From: Acidisoma cellulosilyticum
Lineage (GTDB): Bacteria > Pseudomonadota > Alphaproteobacteria > Acetobacterales > Acetobacteraceae
Assembly: GCF_020621385.1 (NCBI RefSeq)
Contig: NZ_JAESVA010000007.1
Coordinates: 186,001-250,000 of the forward strand
Length of the DNA: 64,000 bases
Direction: 5' to 3'
The position numbers and the translations under genes are program-made. Shown in pieces: positions 43,341 through 52,154 of the stretch. The first letter of the stretch is position 1. Each line of letters opens with the position of its first letter. Under the pieces are notes generated by a model, which saw nothing but the letters and a program-made list of their open reading frames with translations, searched no databases and was not told where the DNA came from.

Positions 43341-44828
43341 TCAGGCGGATAGCAGCCGCAGGAAGTTGCGCAGCTTGATGCGCAACTCATCGGGCGGTTG
43401 CGGCCCTGGCGCCTGATTGGCTGCCATATCCCGCTCGATGGCCGCCTGGCTGCGATGGGCGAGGTCTTCCAGCCCGGCGGCAAGGCCGGGGGCGGTCGCG
43501 ATGGCCGTCGCGATCGCGGCCTTATCCATGCGGAAGACGTGGACGGGCGTGATGGCGGTCGCGGTCGCGGCATAGGGCGTATTGGTGATGAGGCCGATGG
43601 CCCCCAGGCTTTCACCCGGGCTCATGCGGCGCAGCAGGTGCGGGCCGGCGGGCGTGCTGCGGGTGATTTCAACCACGCCGCTGGCGATCAGGAACAGATA
43701 GACGGGCGAGCCGCCTTGCTCCAGCAGCGCCTCCCCGGTTTCCAGGCTCGCCTGGGTAAAGCCTTGCGCCAGCAGTTTGCGGTCAGCCTCGGACAGCACG
43801 CCGAAGAGGTCCGATTGTGCGAGTAGCTCGATGAGGTCGGGTGTGCCGGTTGAGATCGGTCTCTCGGCGGCGGGCGCGACCGCGAAGGCGATATTGGCAT
43901 GGCGTAGATGCCGGTGGATCTGGCTCCACAACTCCGTGCGGGCCGTGCCCAGCATGCTGCTGGTCGATACCGAATAGCTGATGGCATAGCTTACGCTATC
44001 CAGATGCAGGCCCGTGCAGGACACCGAAGGCGCGGGAACGGCGAGGGGGAGCAGGGCCGCCTGGGTCGCGGCCTGCAGAACGGCCATGGCCTGATCCGGC
44101 GGTACGGCCGGGTCGAGCTTGATGTCCAGCGTGTCGCCGCGGGTCGATACCGGCAGGCTGCGATTGATCAGCCGCGCCTTGGCGATGACGCTGTTGGGGA
44201 CGATCGCGATATTGCCGTGTCCGGTGACGATTTGCGTCGAGCGCCAATTGACCTGCGTCACATGGCCTTCGATGCCGCCTTCGATCCACAGCAGATCGCC
44301 GGCCTTATAGGGGCGTTCCAGCCCGACCGCGATGCCGGAAAAGACATCGGCGAGCGTATTCTGGGAGGCGAGGCCGAGCACGATGGCGATCACGCCCGAG
44401 GTCGCCAGCAGACCGGCGATGGGCACGCCGAGGACGAAATTCACGATGGCGAGAAGGGTCGCGATCGTGATACCGCCCGCGATCAGGTCGGAGACCATCT
44501 GCGTCTCACGCGGGCGATGTTCCAGAACGACGACGATACGGATGATGCTGATGGCGACACCGGCGGCCAGGAACCACCAGCCGGCTTCGATGACATGGTC
44601 CCAGAAGCTGGTGCCGGAATAGGGCAAGCTGAAATGCGGGTGCAGCGGTGAGCCCAGCACGCGCTGAACGATGATCGTCAGCACCGCAAAAATGCCATAA
44701 CGCCATAGCAGCTTGAACCAGATCGGCCAGTTCGGCCGCAAACGCCCAATGACAACGGAGGCCACCAGCAATGTGGTCGCCAGGACATGCATCGGAAGCT
44801 CAGACCCCATCGGTCCCGCGGTCGCCAT
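43341..44828 (-). CDS. mechanosensitive-type ion channel (MscS) fused to a cyclic-nucleotide-binding domain
   Basis: 495 residues from the ATG at 44828 (an in-frame TTG lies 2 codons upstream). Four or five membrane helices, then the MscS core with the pore-lining VIAIVLGLASQNTLADVFSGIAVGLERPYKAGDLLWIEG (near residues 165-205), a beta domain, and a C-terminal cNMP-binding domain (about 345-450) with FGVLSEADRKLL, GSPVYLFLIASGVVEI and MSPGESLGAIGLI, the phosphate-binding cassette region. This is the bCNG-type layout, a cyclic-nucleotide-gated rather than tension-gated channel in known cases. Confidence 0.88.
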   Translation of the reverse strand: MATAGPMGSELPMHVLATTLLVASVVIGRLRPNWPIWFKLLWRYGIFAVLTIIVQRVLGSPLHPHFSLPYSGTSFWDHVIEAGWWFLAAGVAISIIRIVVVLEHRPRETQMVSDLIAGGITIATLLAIVNFVLGVPIAGLLATSGVIAIVLGLASQNTLADVFSGIAVGLERPYKAGDLLWIEGGIEGHVTQVNWRSTQIVTGHGNIAIVPNSVIAKARLINRSLPVSTRGDTLDIKLDPAVPPDQAMAVLQAATQAALLPLAVPAPSVSCTGLHLDSVSYAISYSVSTSSMLGTARTELWSQIHRHLRHANIAFAVAPAAERPISTGTPDLIELLAQSDLFGVLSEADRKLLAQGFTQASLETGEALLEQGGSPVYLFLIASGVVEITRSTPAGPHLLRRMSPGESLGAIGLITNTPYAATATAITPVHVFRMDKAAIATAIATAPGLAAGLEDLAHRSQAAIERDMAANQAPGPQPPDELRIKLRNFLRLLSA

Positions 44829-44853
44829 GTCCAAGATGCTGGCCCTGTTCTGT

Positions 44854-44928
44854 CTAGTGTGGCGATTAGGAAATTAGCCATCGCTGCCGGCGGCCTGAGC
44901 GCGAATTTCCGGATCAAGGCCACACTAG
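44854..44928. repeat. MITE-like inverted-repeat element 1
   Basis: Terminal inverted repeats CTAGTGTGGC / GCCACACTAG, with partial inner complementarity (GATTAGGAAATT versus GATCCGGAAATT as reverse complement), giving arms of about 25-30 bp. It begins 26 bp upstream of the MscS start codon. Confidence 0.7.
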
Positions 44929-44941
44929 CAAAACTATGATT

Positions 44942-45018
44942 CTAGTGTGCTTTTTGGATTTGAAGTTCGCAACCCACGGGTGGCGATGATAGAGCGAACT
45001 TCATATCCAGCACACTAG
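44942..45018. repeat. MITE-like inverted-repeat element 2
   Basis: Arms CTAGTGTGCT...GGATTTGAAGTTCGC and GCGAACTTCATATCC-AGCACACTAG form a long imperfect hairpin (one mismatch, a 4-bp bulge). It shares the CTAGTGTG ends with element 1, only 13 bp away. No ORF inside. Confidence 0.75.
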
Positions 45019-45097
45019 GAGTGAATGGTTGTAAAAATACTGTCCGCGCGATCTAAAGATGAGACAATTTTTCAGCAATGCCCAAGGAGAGCTTCGC

Positions 45098-45730
45098 ATG
45101 ACGGTGTCAAGACGTAAGCTGCTGGCGATGAGCGTGCCGCTCGTCATGGCCGCAAGCGGTGCCCAGGCCCTGGCCCAGTCCGCTGCCGGACCCACGGCCA
45201 CGATCAACCAGTTCTATGTGCCCTTGCTGCAAATCATGAAGGAAGGCCGCCATACGCCCTTCCAGCAGCGCTACCAGACCTTGGCACCGGCCGTGGATCA
45301 GGCCTTTGACCTTCAGGGCATTCTGCGGGTCTCAGTCGGCGCCTATTGGTCGTCCGTGCCGCCCGCGCAGCAGCAGGCGCTGTTGAGCGTCTTCCGTGCC
45401 TTCACGATCGCGAACTATGTCTCGAATTTCCACGCCTATAAGGGCCGGGTGATTTCCGTTTCACCGACGACCCGCGCGGTCGGCGCCCAGCAGATCGTTT
45501 CGACAACTATCACGAAACCGCAACGCGATCCGTTGCGCATCGATTACGTGATGCGCAACGAGAGCGCGGGGTGGAAGGTGGTCGACGTGCTGCTGGACGG
45601 CACCATCAGCCGTGTTGCGGTGCAGCGTTCGGATTTCGCCTCGCTGGTCACCAAAGGCGATGCCAGCCAGTTGATCGCTACCCTGAAGTCCAAGGTTTCG
45701 ACGCTCTCGAACGGCGCGATCACCGTCTGA
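45098..45730 (+). CDS. MlaC/Ttg2D/HpnM-family periplasmic lipid-binding protein
   Basis: 210 residues from the ATG at 45098, with AAGGAGA 8 bp before; an in-frame ATG at 45059 is not supported by the signal. The N-terminus SRRKLLAMSVPLVMAASGAQALAQS is a signal peptide with a twin-arginine-like start. The mature part has the MlaC pattern, INQFYVPLLQIMKEGRHTPFQQRYQTLAPAVDQAFDL and VSVGAYW, with a late DYVMRNESAGWKVVDVLLDGTISR strand pair. The family carries phospholipids or, for HpnM, is linked to hopanoids. No mla or hpn partner genes are adjacent. Confidence 0.8.
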   Translation: MTVSRRKLLAMSVPLVMAASGAQALAQSAAGPTATINQFYVPLLQIMKEGRHTPFQQRYQTLAPAVDQAFDLQGILRVSVGAYWSSVPPAQQQALLSVFRAFTIANYVSNFHAYKGRVISVSPTTRAVGAQQIVSTTITKPQRDPLRIDYVMRNESAGWKVVDVLLDGTISRVAVQRSDFASLVTKGDASQLIATLKSKVSTLSNGAITV

Positions 45731-45750
45731 GATGAAGACGATCGACCGTG

Positions 45751-46551
45751 TCAGCCGAGCGCGATGATACGGTCGACCGCTTCCGCCCAGCCGTCGCTGT
45801 CATTATCGGCGACGGTGATGGCGGCCGCCGCCTTCACCGCGTCCGAGGCATTGCCCATGGCGACGGCAAGTCCGGCGGCGGCGAACATGGGCAGGTCATT
45901 GGGCATATCGCCGATCGCCGCCATTTCTGCCGGATCGATGCCCAGCAGACCGGCGATGACCTTGGCCGCTTCGCCCTTATTCGCCCGAGGGTGGGTGACA
46001 TCGACATAGTAATCCTGGCTGCGGAGCACGACAGCCTGCCCCCCCAGAGCCAATGACAAGCCTGTTGCCGCTTTCGCGCATCGGGCGAAATCCTTGCTCG
46101 ATCCCATCACTTTATGCGCGGAGCCCAGATAGGGCGTGAAGTCCGGCACGACCCGCCAGCCCATGCTGATCGAAAGTTGCTCGCGAGCGATATAGGCTGC
46201 CTGCGCGTCGCGCAGGAGCCATTCGCCGCCCGCGAAGACCCAGACATCCAGCCCGTCCCGCTCCAGCCTTGCCACGGCTTCCCGGCAGGCGTCTTCGGGG
46301 ATGGTGTGTTCAGCGACGGTCTGTCCTGCCGCGTCCTGCACCAGCGCGCCGTTGAAGCCGGCGCAGGGCGTGTCGAGCCCGAGCGGTGTGCGGAGCAGGG
46401 CGAGCCCGCCCGGCGGGCGGCTGCTGATCAGCGCGAGGCGAATGCCGGCTTGTCTGAGCCGCGCGGCCGCCAGGATGGTGCTGGGGGCAAGGTGGCGGTC
46501 ATGCCGGACGATGGTGCCGTCAACGTCGGAGACGAGAAGACGAGGACGCAT
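45751..46551 (-). CDS. Cof-type HAD-IIB sugar phosphatase
   Basis: 266 residues from the ATG at 46551. HAD motif I VSDVDGTIVRHD (near residues 7-18), motif II ALISSRPPGG, motif IV GDMPNDLPMF (near 215). Cof-type members dephosphorylate sugar phosphates. Its start overlaps the stop of the PfkB gene (TGATG), so it is the last gene of the aldolase-kinase operon. Its substrate may be a phosphorylated intermediate of that path. Confidence 0.87.
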   Translation of the reverse strand: MRPRLLVSDVDGTIVRHDRHLAPSTILAAARLRQAGIRLALISSRPPGGLALLRTPLGLDTPCAGFNGALVQDAAGQTVAEHTIPEDACREAVARLERDGLDVWVFAGGEWLLRDAQAAYIAREQLSISMGWRVVPDFTPYLGSAHKVMGSSKDFARCAKAATGLSLALGGQAVVLRSQDYYVDVTHPRANKGEAAKVIAGLLGIDPAEMAAIGDMPNDLPMFAAAGLAVAMGNASDAVKAAAAITVADNDSDGWAEAVDRIIALG

Positions 46552-47510
46552 CAGTGCTTGATCGGCAGGGTGTTCATGGCCAGGACCGTCTGATCGAAAT
46601 CGACGATGCCGGCATCCGACCCCAGGCCGCCCGCGACCAGCGCACCGCAGGCGCCGGCGAAGCGCGCCGCTGTCTCGATATCCCAGTCGTGATGGAGCGC
46701 CGTGATCAACCCGCCCGTGAAGGCATCGCCGCAACCGGTGGTGTCGACGACCTTGATGTCATGCGCCGGCAGCCGAAAACTTGCGTCGCCGGTCGAGATG
46801 AAGGCGCCGTCGCCGCCCATGGTCAGCACGCAGGTGCCGACGCCGAGATCGTGAAAGTATTTGGCGCAATCTTCCGGCGTCTCATGCCCGCAGAGGGCTG
46901 AGGCTTCCTCGATGCTTGGCACGAAATAGTCGACATATTCCATGGCCGGCCTGATCTTCGCCATCAGCGGGGCCTCCGCGAAGATGAGATCGAAGGTCGT
47001 GACGCGTCCGGCGGCTTTCGCGGCCGCCAGCAAGGCGCGCGTGGGCTCGCCGTCCATTTTCCCCAAAAGACCGTTGCCGCCCATATGGACGAAGCGCGCG
47101 TCGAGCACGCGGGGATATTCGGCTTCCGTGATCAGCAGTGCGTCGGACGAGCCGCGGACATGCAGGCAGGGCCGCTCCCCATTGGGCCGGACGGCAAGGA
47201 TGGACGCCGCCGTATGAACGCCCTTGTAGCGCTGCATCGCACTGGTATCGATGCCGAAGCTTTCCAGCGTCGCACGGACGAAAAAGCCCTTCTCGTCCTC
47301 CCCCACGGCGCCGACCGCGAGTGCCTTGAGGCCGAGCTTGGCACAATCGACGATGGTGCCGCCGGCGGTGCCCGCGACGGTCAAGCGGATCTCATCGATG
47401 AAATCCGCATTGCCGCCGTCGGGGATGCGCCGGACCGGGCGGCCCAGGATATCGATGCAGTAGAGTCCTACGACGCTGACATCGTAGGTCGGTTGCGTTT
47501 TCTCGGACAT
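46551..47510 (-). CDS. PfkB family carbohydrate kinase
   Basis: 319 residues. N-terminal GLYCIDILGRPVRRIPDGGNADFIDE (near residues 15-40) and the C-terminal PfkB signature with VDTTGCGDAFTGGL (near 258-271), containing the catalytic Asp. It phosphorylates a sugar or polyol with ATP. It lies between the aldolase-dehydrogenase fusion (78 bp upstream) and the HAD phosphatase (overlapping). A kinase plus aldolase order fits a ketose-phosphate route; the sugar is not certain. Confidence 0.9.
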   Translation of the reverse strand: MSEKTQPTYDVSVVGLYCIDILGRPVRRIPDGGNADFIDEIRLTVAGTAGGTIVDCAKLGLKALAVGAVGEDEKGFFVRATLESFGIDTSAMQRYKGVHTAASILAVRPNGERPCLHVRGSSDALLITEAEYPRVLDARFVHMGGNGLLGKMDGEPTRALLAAAKAAGRVTTFDLIFAEAPLMAKIRPAMEYVDYFVPSIEEASALCGHETPEDCAKYFHDLGVGTCVLTMGGDGAFISTGDASFRLPAHDIKVVDTTGCGDAFTGGLITALHHDWDIETAARFAGACGALVAGGLGSDAGIVDFDQTVLAMNTLPIKH

Positions 47511-47588
47511 GGTTCCTGTTCTTTTCCGTGAATTCTACGATCCATCGGGAGGCAAGTCGGTTTTGGGGTTAGGCTGGCTCCGTCGGTT

Positions 47589-49649
47589 TCAGCGCAGCAT
47601 GGCGGCGACATTGCCACCATCGACAGTGATGATATTGCCCGTTGTCTTGGCAAGCAGCGCGGAGGCGACGAAGGCCTGCGCCACGTCCTGAGCGGTGACT
47701 TCCTGACCCAGGATATTGCCCGCCATATAATCGGCGGTCGAGACGCCGCGCGCGGCGGCGCGGGCCGCGATCATCTCCGGATTGAGCAGGCCGGAGCGGA
47801 TACGATCGGCATTGACGCCGTTGGAGCGGATGCCTTCCGCGCCATGTTCCAGCGCATATTGCCGGACGAGGGCGAGCAGGGCCGCCTTGGCCGTGCCGTA
47901 GGCACCGAAATTGGCACCGGGATTGACCGCCTGTTTCGAGACATTGAAGAGCAGCGCCCCACCGAAGCCCTGCATGCGCATGACGCCGACGGCCGCGCGC
48001 GCCATGCTCTGATGCCCGAAGAAGTTGAGCTCGAAACTCTGCCGCAACACCGCGTCCGGCATATCCGCCATCATGCCGGTGGAGGCCGAACCCGCGTTGG
48101 AGACGAGGATATCCAGCCCGCCGAAATGCGTGGCGACAGCGGCCATGGCGCGCGCCACGTCGGCCGCGTCAGTGACATCGCAGGCGAGCGCCAAGGCGCG
48201 GCCGCCGATGAGCTTGCGGGTGGCCTCTGCCGCCGCCGCGTCCCGGTCCAGCACCGCGATTTCCGCACCTTCCGACGCGAAGGCGCGGGCGACGGCCTGG
48301 CCGATAGCGCCACCGCCGCCGGTCACGGCCACGATCTGCCGGGCGAGCGGCTTCTCCGCGCCCTTGCCAAGCTTCGCCTGTTCCAGCGACCAGTATTCCA
48401 TGTCGAAATGGTCGGCTTCGCTGATCGACTCGAAGGTGCCGACCGCTTCCGCGTCCAGCACGGCGTCGATCCAGGCTTCCGCGACGTCCGAGGATATGCT
48501 CGATTCCTGCGCGGTCTTGCCGATGCCGACGATGCCGAAACCGGGTATGGCGAGAACGCGGGGCAGCGGATCGAGCGGCTTCTTGATGCCGCCGACGCGG
48601 GCATTGTGGCGCGCGAAATAATCATCGTAGTCGGCGATGAAATCCGCGATCGCAGTTTCCGCCTCTGCTGCCCAGTTCGCGAGATCGCTCGTGCTCGCCG
48701 CAGGCAGAATGGCGGGCGCGGATTTGATGCGGATGACCTGTTCGGGGGTCGCGACACCGCGCTTGCCGTAATCCGCCAGCGCGCTGCCATTGACGAAATG
48801 CAGGATACGGTCGCTGCTGCGGTGATTGAGCAGCCAACGCGTCGGCACGCCGGCCGGCGCGTATTTCGCCAGGATGCCGCGCAGAACAGGGAAGATGGCC
48901 GATGCCGGTGCCGGATCGGCCGGCAGCGTCACCGGATGCAGGCCAGGATTGTCCTGTCCGTTTTCCGCGACATAGCGCTCCATCAGCGTGACCATTTCGA
49001 TCATCAACTCATAGGCTTCGCGCGCCGTCTGCCCCATCGTGAAGATGCCGTGCTTGGCGAGCAGCAGGCCCTGGACGGAGGGATCGCGGTCGAAGGCATC
49101 ACCGGCCGCCTTCGCCAGCTGAAAGCCCGGCATGATATAGGGCACGAAGCCGACGCGACCGCCGAAGATACGGGCGCAAACCGCTTCCGCGTCCGGCAGG
49201 CAGGCGATGGCCGTCGAGACGACCGAATGCGTATGATCGATGAATTTCTGCGGCAGATAGGCGTGCAGCAGGGTTTCCACGGACGGGTTGGGCGCCGTCG
49301 TATCCAGAAGATTCTGCCGCTGGGCGTTGACCATCTCCTCGTCCGACATGCGCTCCAGCTTGCGGAACTGGTCCAGCGGTGCGCGGCGCACGGCGGGATG
49401 GCCGTCCGGCTCGATCACCGCCAGGTCGCGGCCGCTGCCTTTGATGCAGAGCACATCGACAGGCTGCCCAAACAGATCGGGCAGTTGCGTCTTGACCGAG
49501 GTATTGCCGCCGCCATGCATGACCAGCCAAGGCACGCTGCCCAGCAGGCGCGACGTATAGGTGCGCAGCGCGAGATCCTCACCCACACCACGCTCCGCGT
49601 AATGGCGGACGCAGGCGCGGGCATCATCATCCGACCAAAGGCTTTTCAT
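47589..49649 (-). CDS. bifunctional class II aldolase / short-chain dehydrogenase
   Basis: 686 residues from the ATG at 49649, with AGGA upstream; an alternate ATG at 49727 would add 26 residues inside the regulatory region. The N-terminal half is a class II aldolase with WLVMHGGGNTSVK (near 43) and FIDHTHSVVSTAI (near 136), the zinc-binding His. The C-terminal half (from ~425) is an SDR: VTGGGGAIGQAVA, NAGSASTG and YGTAK. This layout matches the rhamnulose-1-phosphate aldolase/alcohol dehydrogenase type (TIGR02632). It is divergent from a SorC regulator. Confidence 0.92.
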   Translation of the reverse strand: MKSLWSDDDARACVRHYAERGVGEDLALRTYTSRLLGSVPWLVMHGGGNTSVKTQLPDLFGQPVDVLCIKGSGRDLAVIEPDGHPAVRRAPLDQFRKLERMSDEEMVNAQRQNLLDTTAPNPSVETLLHAYLPQKFIDHTHSVVSTAIACLPDAEAVCARIFGGRVGFVPYIMPGFQLAKAAGDAFDRDPSVQGLLLAKHGIFTMGQTAREAYELMIEMVTLMERYVAENGQDNPGLHPVTLPADPAPASAIFPVLRGILAKYAPAGVPTRWLLNHRSSDRILHFVNGSALADYGKRGVATPEQVIRIKSAPAILPAASTSDLANWAAEAETAIADFIADYDDYFARHNARVGGIKKPLDPLPRVLAIPGFGIVGIGKTAQESSISSDVAEAWIDAVLDAEAVGTFESISEADHFDMEYWSLEQAKLGKGAEKPLARQIVAVTGGGGAIGQAVARAFASEGAEIAVLDRDAAAAEATRKLIGGRALALACDVTDAADVARAMAAVATHFGGLDILVSNAGSASTGMMADMPDAVLRQSFELNFFGHQSMARAAVGVMRMQGFGGALLFNVSKQAVNPGANFGAYGTAKAALLALVRQYALEHGAEGIRSNGVNADRIRSGLLNPEMIAARAAARGVSTADYMAGNILGQEVTAQDVAQAFVASALLAKTTGNIITVDGGNVAAMLR

Positions 49650-49722
49650 CGTCCTCGACGCCGTGTTGGGCTGCTCTGGCGGCAACCTTGGTGAACCGAT
49701 GCGGATAGTAGAAGTCAGTCTG

Positions 49723-49732
49723 GACATATGTC
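49723..49732. promoter_or_regulatory. 10-bp palindrome in the aldolase/SorC divergent promoter
   Basis: GACATATGTC is a perfect palindrome in the short intergenic space between the aldolase and SorC genes; a second TGACA half-site follows at 49742. It may be the operator of the SorC regulator. Confidence 0.4.
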
Positions 49733-49761
49733 AATAAACTCTGACAAAGTTACGGGCACGA

Positions 49762-50802
49762 ATGGAGAGCACCGTAATGGGTCGGACCAAGCTTGCCGAG
49801 ACGAAGCCGGACGCGCCCGCACGCATGCGGCGCGACGCGCTGACGCCACCGGTCGAATTCGCGGGCGATGCCATCGTCTGGGCGGCCTGGCTCTATTACG
49901 AGGAGGGGCTGACGCAGGAGGACATCTCCCGCACGCTGGGCATTTCGCGGGGCAGCGTCGTCACCATGCTGCAGGAAGCGCGGGAGAACGGCACCGTCTC
50001 CATCGCGGTCGCGACGGAGCATCTGCGGAGCGTGACCTTGGCCCGCGCCATCAAGGCGCGCTTCGGCATCCGCGACTGCCTGGTCGTTCCGGGCGATGGC
50101 GGGCGTTCAGCGGATCATGACCGGGTCGGCCGCGCGGCGGCAAAGCTGCTGTCTGAGACGCTGCGCCCGGATGACGTGCTCGGCGTCTCCTGGGGGCGCA
50201 CGGTGCTGGCGCTGTCCCAGGCGATGGTGCCGCAGGTATTGCCGGGCGTTTCCGTCGTGCAGATCACCGGCAGCGCCATCGGTACCTATCGCTTTTCGGC
50301 GGAGGCCTGCGCGTCGAACATTGCCAATCGCATCGGCGGGCGCTGCGTCTATCTGCATGCGCCGGGCATCGTTTCCAGCGCCGAGATGAAGCGCATGTTG
50401 ATGAACGAACCGACGCTGATCGAGCAGTTCCGCATCATGAGCACCTGCAACAAGATCATCTACGGCGTCGGCAGCGTGGAAGCGTCAAGCACGGCCTTCG
50501 ACACCGGTTTTCTGTCACCGGAGGAAGGACAGCCCTATCGGGACCGTGGTGCGGTCGCGGTCCTGGCCGGGCGGTTTATCGATGCCGAGGGCCGCGTCGT
50601 CGACGGGGAGCTGGACGACCGGCTGATCGGCATGACGATCCCGGATATCGCGCTGATCCCCGAGCGGATTTGCGTGGCCGCCGGCCCTGACAAGGCAGCG
50701 CCAATCCTGGCTTTGCTGGCCGGCGGCTATGTCACGGTGCTGGTGACGGATGAGGCGACGGCGCAAGCCCTGCTGGCAATGCCCGAGCCGCCAGGGGGCT
50801 GA
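49762..50802 (+). CDS. SorC/DeoR-type sugar-binding transcriptional regulator
   Basis: 346 residues. HTH in residues 40-75 (AAWLYYEEGLTQEDISRTLGISRGSVVTMLQEARENG), then the SorC sugar-binding domain with DDVLGVSWGRTVLALSQAM (near 137) and PERICVAAGPDKAAPILALL. SorC proteins bind phosphorylated sugars and release operator DNA. Divergent from the aldolase-kinase-phosphatase operon, so it probably controls it. A terminator follows. Confidence 0.92.
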   Translation: MESTVMGRTKLAETKPDAPARMRRDALTPPVEFAGDAIVWAAWLYYEEGLTQEDISRTLGISRGSVVTMLQEARENGTVSIAVATEHLRSVTLARAIKARFGIRDCLVVPGDGGRSADHDRVGRAAAKLLSETLRPDDVLGVSWGRTVLALSQAMVPQVLPGVSVVQITGSAIGTYRFSAEACASNIANRIGGRCVYLHAPGIVSSAEMKRMLMNEPTLIEQFRIMSTCNKIIYGVGSVEASSTAFDTGFLSPEEGQPYRDRGAVAVLAGRFIDAEGRVVDGELDDRLIGMTIPDIALIPERICVAAGPDKAAPILALLAGGYVTVLVTDEATAQALLAMPEPPGG

Positions 50803-50803
50803 A

Positions 50804-50843
50804 CGAAAACGCCCCATGCTGTCACCAGCATGGGGCGTTTTCG
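50804..50843 (+). terminator. strong intrinsic terminator after SorC gene
   Basis: An 18-bp near-perfect stem CGAAAACGCCCCATGCTG / CAGCATGGGGCGTTTTCG with a TCAC loop; T tract within the arm (GTTTTCG). Confidence 0.85.
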
Positions 50844-50870
50844 CGATGTTAATTGGAACATTCCCTAAAT

Positions 50871-50953
50871 TCGTCATGGCCGGGCTTGACCCGGCCATCC
50901 AATCGTCTGGACGCCCAAAAGATGGGTCCCCGGGTCAAGCCCGGGGATGACCA
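50871..50953. repeat. REP-like element pair
   Basis: Opens with TCGTCATGGCCGGGCTTGAC and closes with TCCCCGGGTCAAGCCCGGGG, both imperfect hairpins with a GGGxTTGACCCGG-like core. It lies between SorC and the convergent transaldolase gene. Confidence 0.7.
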
Positions 50954-50974
50954 TTTAGAAAATTCAGGCCTGAT

Positions 50975-52057
50975 TTAGCTCAGAACCTTCGACTTTTCGT
51001 CGATCGCGGCCATCAGCTCGTGCCAGGATTTCACGAAGCCCTTGGCGCCGGCGGCCTGCAGCTCCTCGGAGAGGGCGGTCAGGTCGATGCCGGCCTCCAT
51101 ATGGGCCTTCAGCACTGCGGCGAAATTACCGCCATCAGCCGTCAGCGCGCCACCCATCACGCCGTGATCGGCGAAAGCGAGCAGCGTGCCTTCCGGCATG
51201 GTGTTGACGGTATTCGGCGCGGCCAGACCCGTGATGTACAGCGTGTCGGACGCGTTCTTGTCCTTGGTGCCGGTGGAGGCGAAGAGCAGGCGCTGCGGAT
51301 GGGCGCCAAGGTTTTCCAGGCGCTGCCAACGGTCGCTGGCGAGCAGGTCACGATAGGCCTTGTAGGTCTGCTGACCGACCGCGAGGCCGAGCGTGTTCTT
51401 GATCTCGGCCGGAACCTTGTCGCCCACGGCGCCGTCCCAGCGGCTGATGAACAGCGAGGCGACCGAACGCACGTCCGGGGACTTGCCTTCGGCGACCCGG
51501 CGCTCCAACCCACGCAGATAGGCTTCGGCGCAGGCCAGATAATGGTCGGCCGAGAAGAGCAGCGTCACGTTGATCGGCACGCCGGCATAGATGGCGTCTT
51601 CGATCGCCGGCAGGCCTTCCGGGGTGCCCGGGATCTTGATGAAGAGGTTCGGCTTCGCGGCCTGGGCGTGAAGCGCCGCGGCCTGCTTCACGGTCGCGGC
51701 GGTGTCATAGGCAAAGAGCGGGGAGACTTCGAGGGAAACGAAGCCGTCCACCGTGCCGGTACGCTCATAGATCGGCAGGAAGAGGTCGGCGGCGCGGGAC
51801 AGGTCCTGGATCGCCATGTTGAAGAACAGTTCTTCGCCCTTGTGGCCGGCGTCGAGCTGCTTGTGGATTTCCGCGTCGTACCAGGTGCTTTTGGAAATCG
51901 CATTGTCGAAGATGGTCGGGTTGGACGTCAGGCCCGTGACCGACTTCGTCTCGATATAGCTTTTCAGCGTGCCGCTATCGAGAAGGTCGCGGGTGATATT
52001 GTCCAGCCACAGACTCTGGCCGAGCGTGTTGAGTTCCTGAGGTGCGGTCGAAGCCAT
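50975..52057 (-). CDS. tal: transaldolase
   Basis: 360 residues, the long form used in alphaproteobacteria. The start has SLWLDNITRDLLDSG (near residues 13-27) and VTGLTSNPTIFDNA (near 40-53), the active Lys is in LFIKIPGTPEG (near 140-150), and GLAAPNTVNTMPEGTL is near 280. It moves a dihydroxyacetone unit between sugar phosphates in the pentose phosphate pathway. Followed by a divergent glk? no: glk is on the same strand upstream, 97 bp away. Confidence 0.95.
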   Translation of the reverse strand: MASTAPQELNTLGQSLWLDNITRDLLDSGTLKSYIETKSVTGLTSNPTIFDNAISKSTWYDAEIHKQLDAGHKGEELFFNMAIQDLSRAADLFLPIYERTGTVDGFVSLEVSPLFAYDTAATVKQAAALHAQAAKPNLFIKIPGTPEGLPAIEDAIYAGVPINVTLLFSADHYLACAEAYLRGLERRVAEGKSPDVRSVASLFISRWDGAVGDKVPAEIKNTLGLAVGQQTYKAYRDLLASDRWQRLENLGAHPQRLLFASTGTKDKNASDTLYITGLAAPNTVNTMPEGTLLAFADHGVMGGALTADGGNFAAVLKAHMEAGIDLTALSEELQAAGAKGFVKSWHELMAAIDEKSKVLS

Positions 52058-52154
52058 GATGTGGTTCCTTTATCGCTTGCCTGTGTGGCGTGTCGTCTGG
52101 ATCTCGGTCGGCACGTCGCAACTCTGAGAGGCGTATTATAACAGAGAGCGCTGA

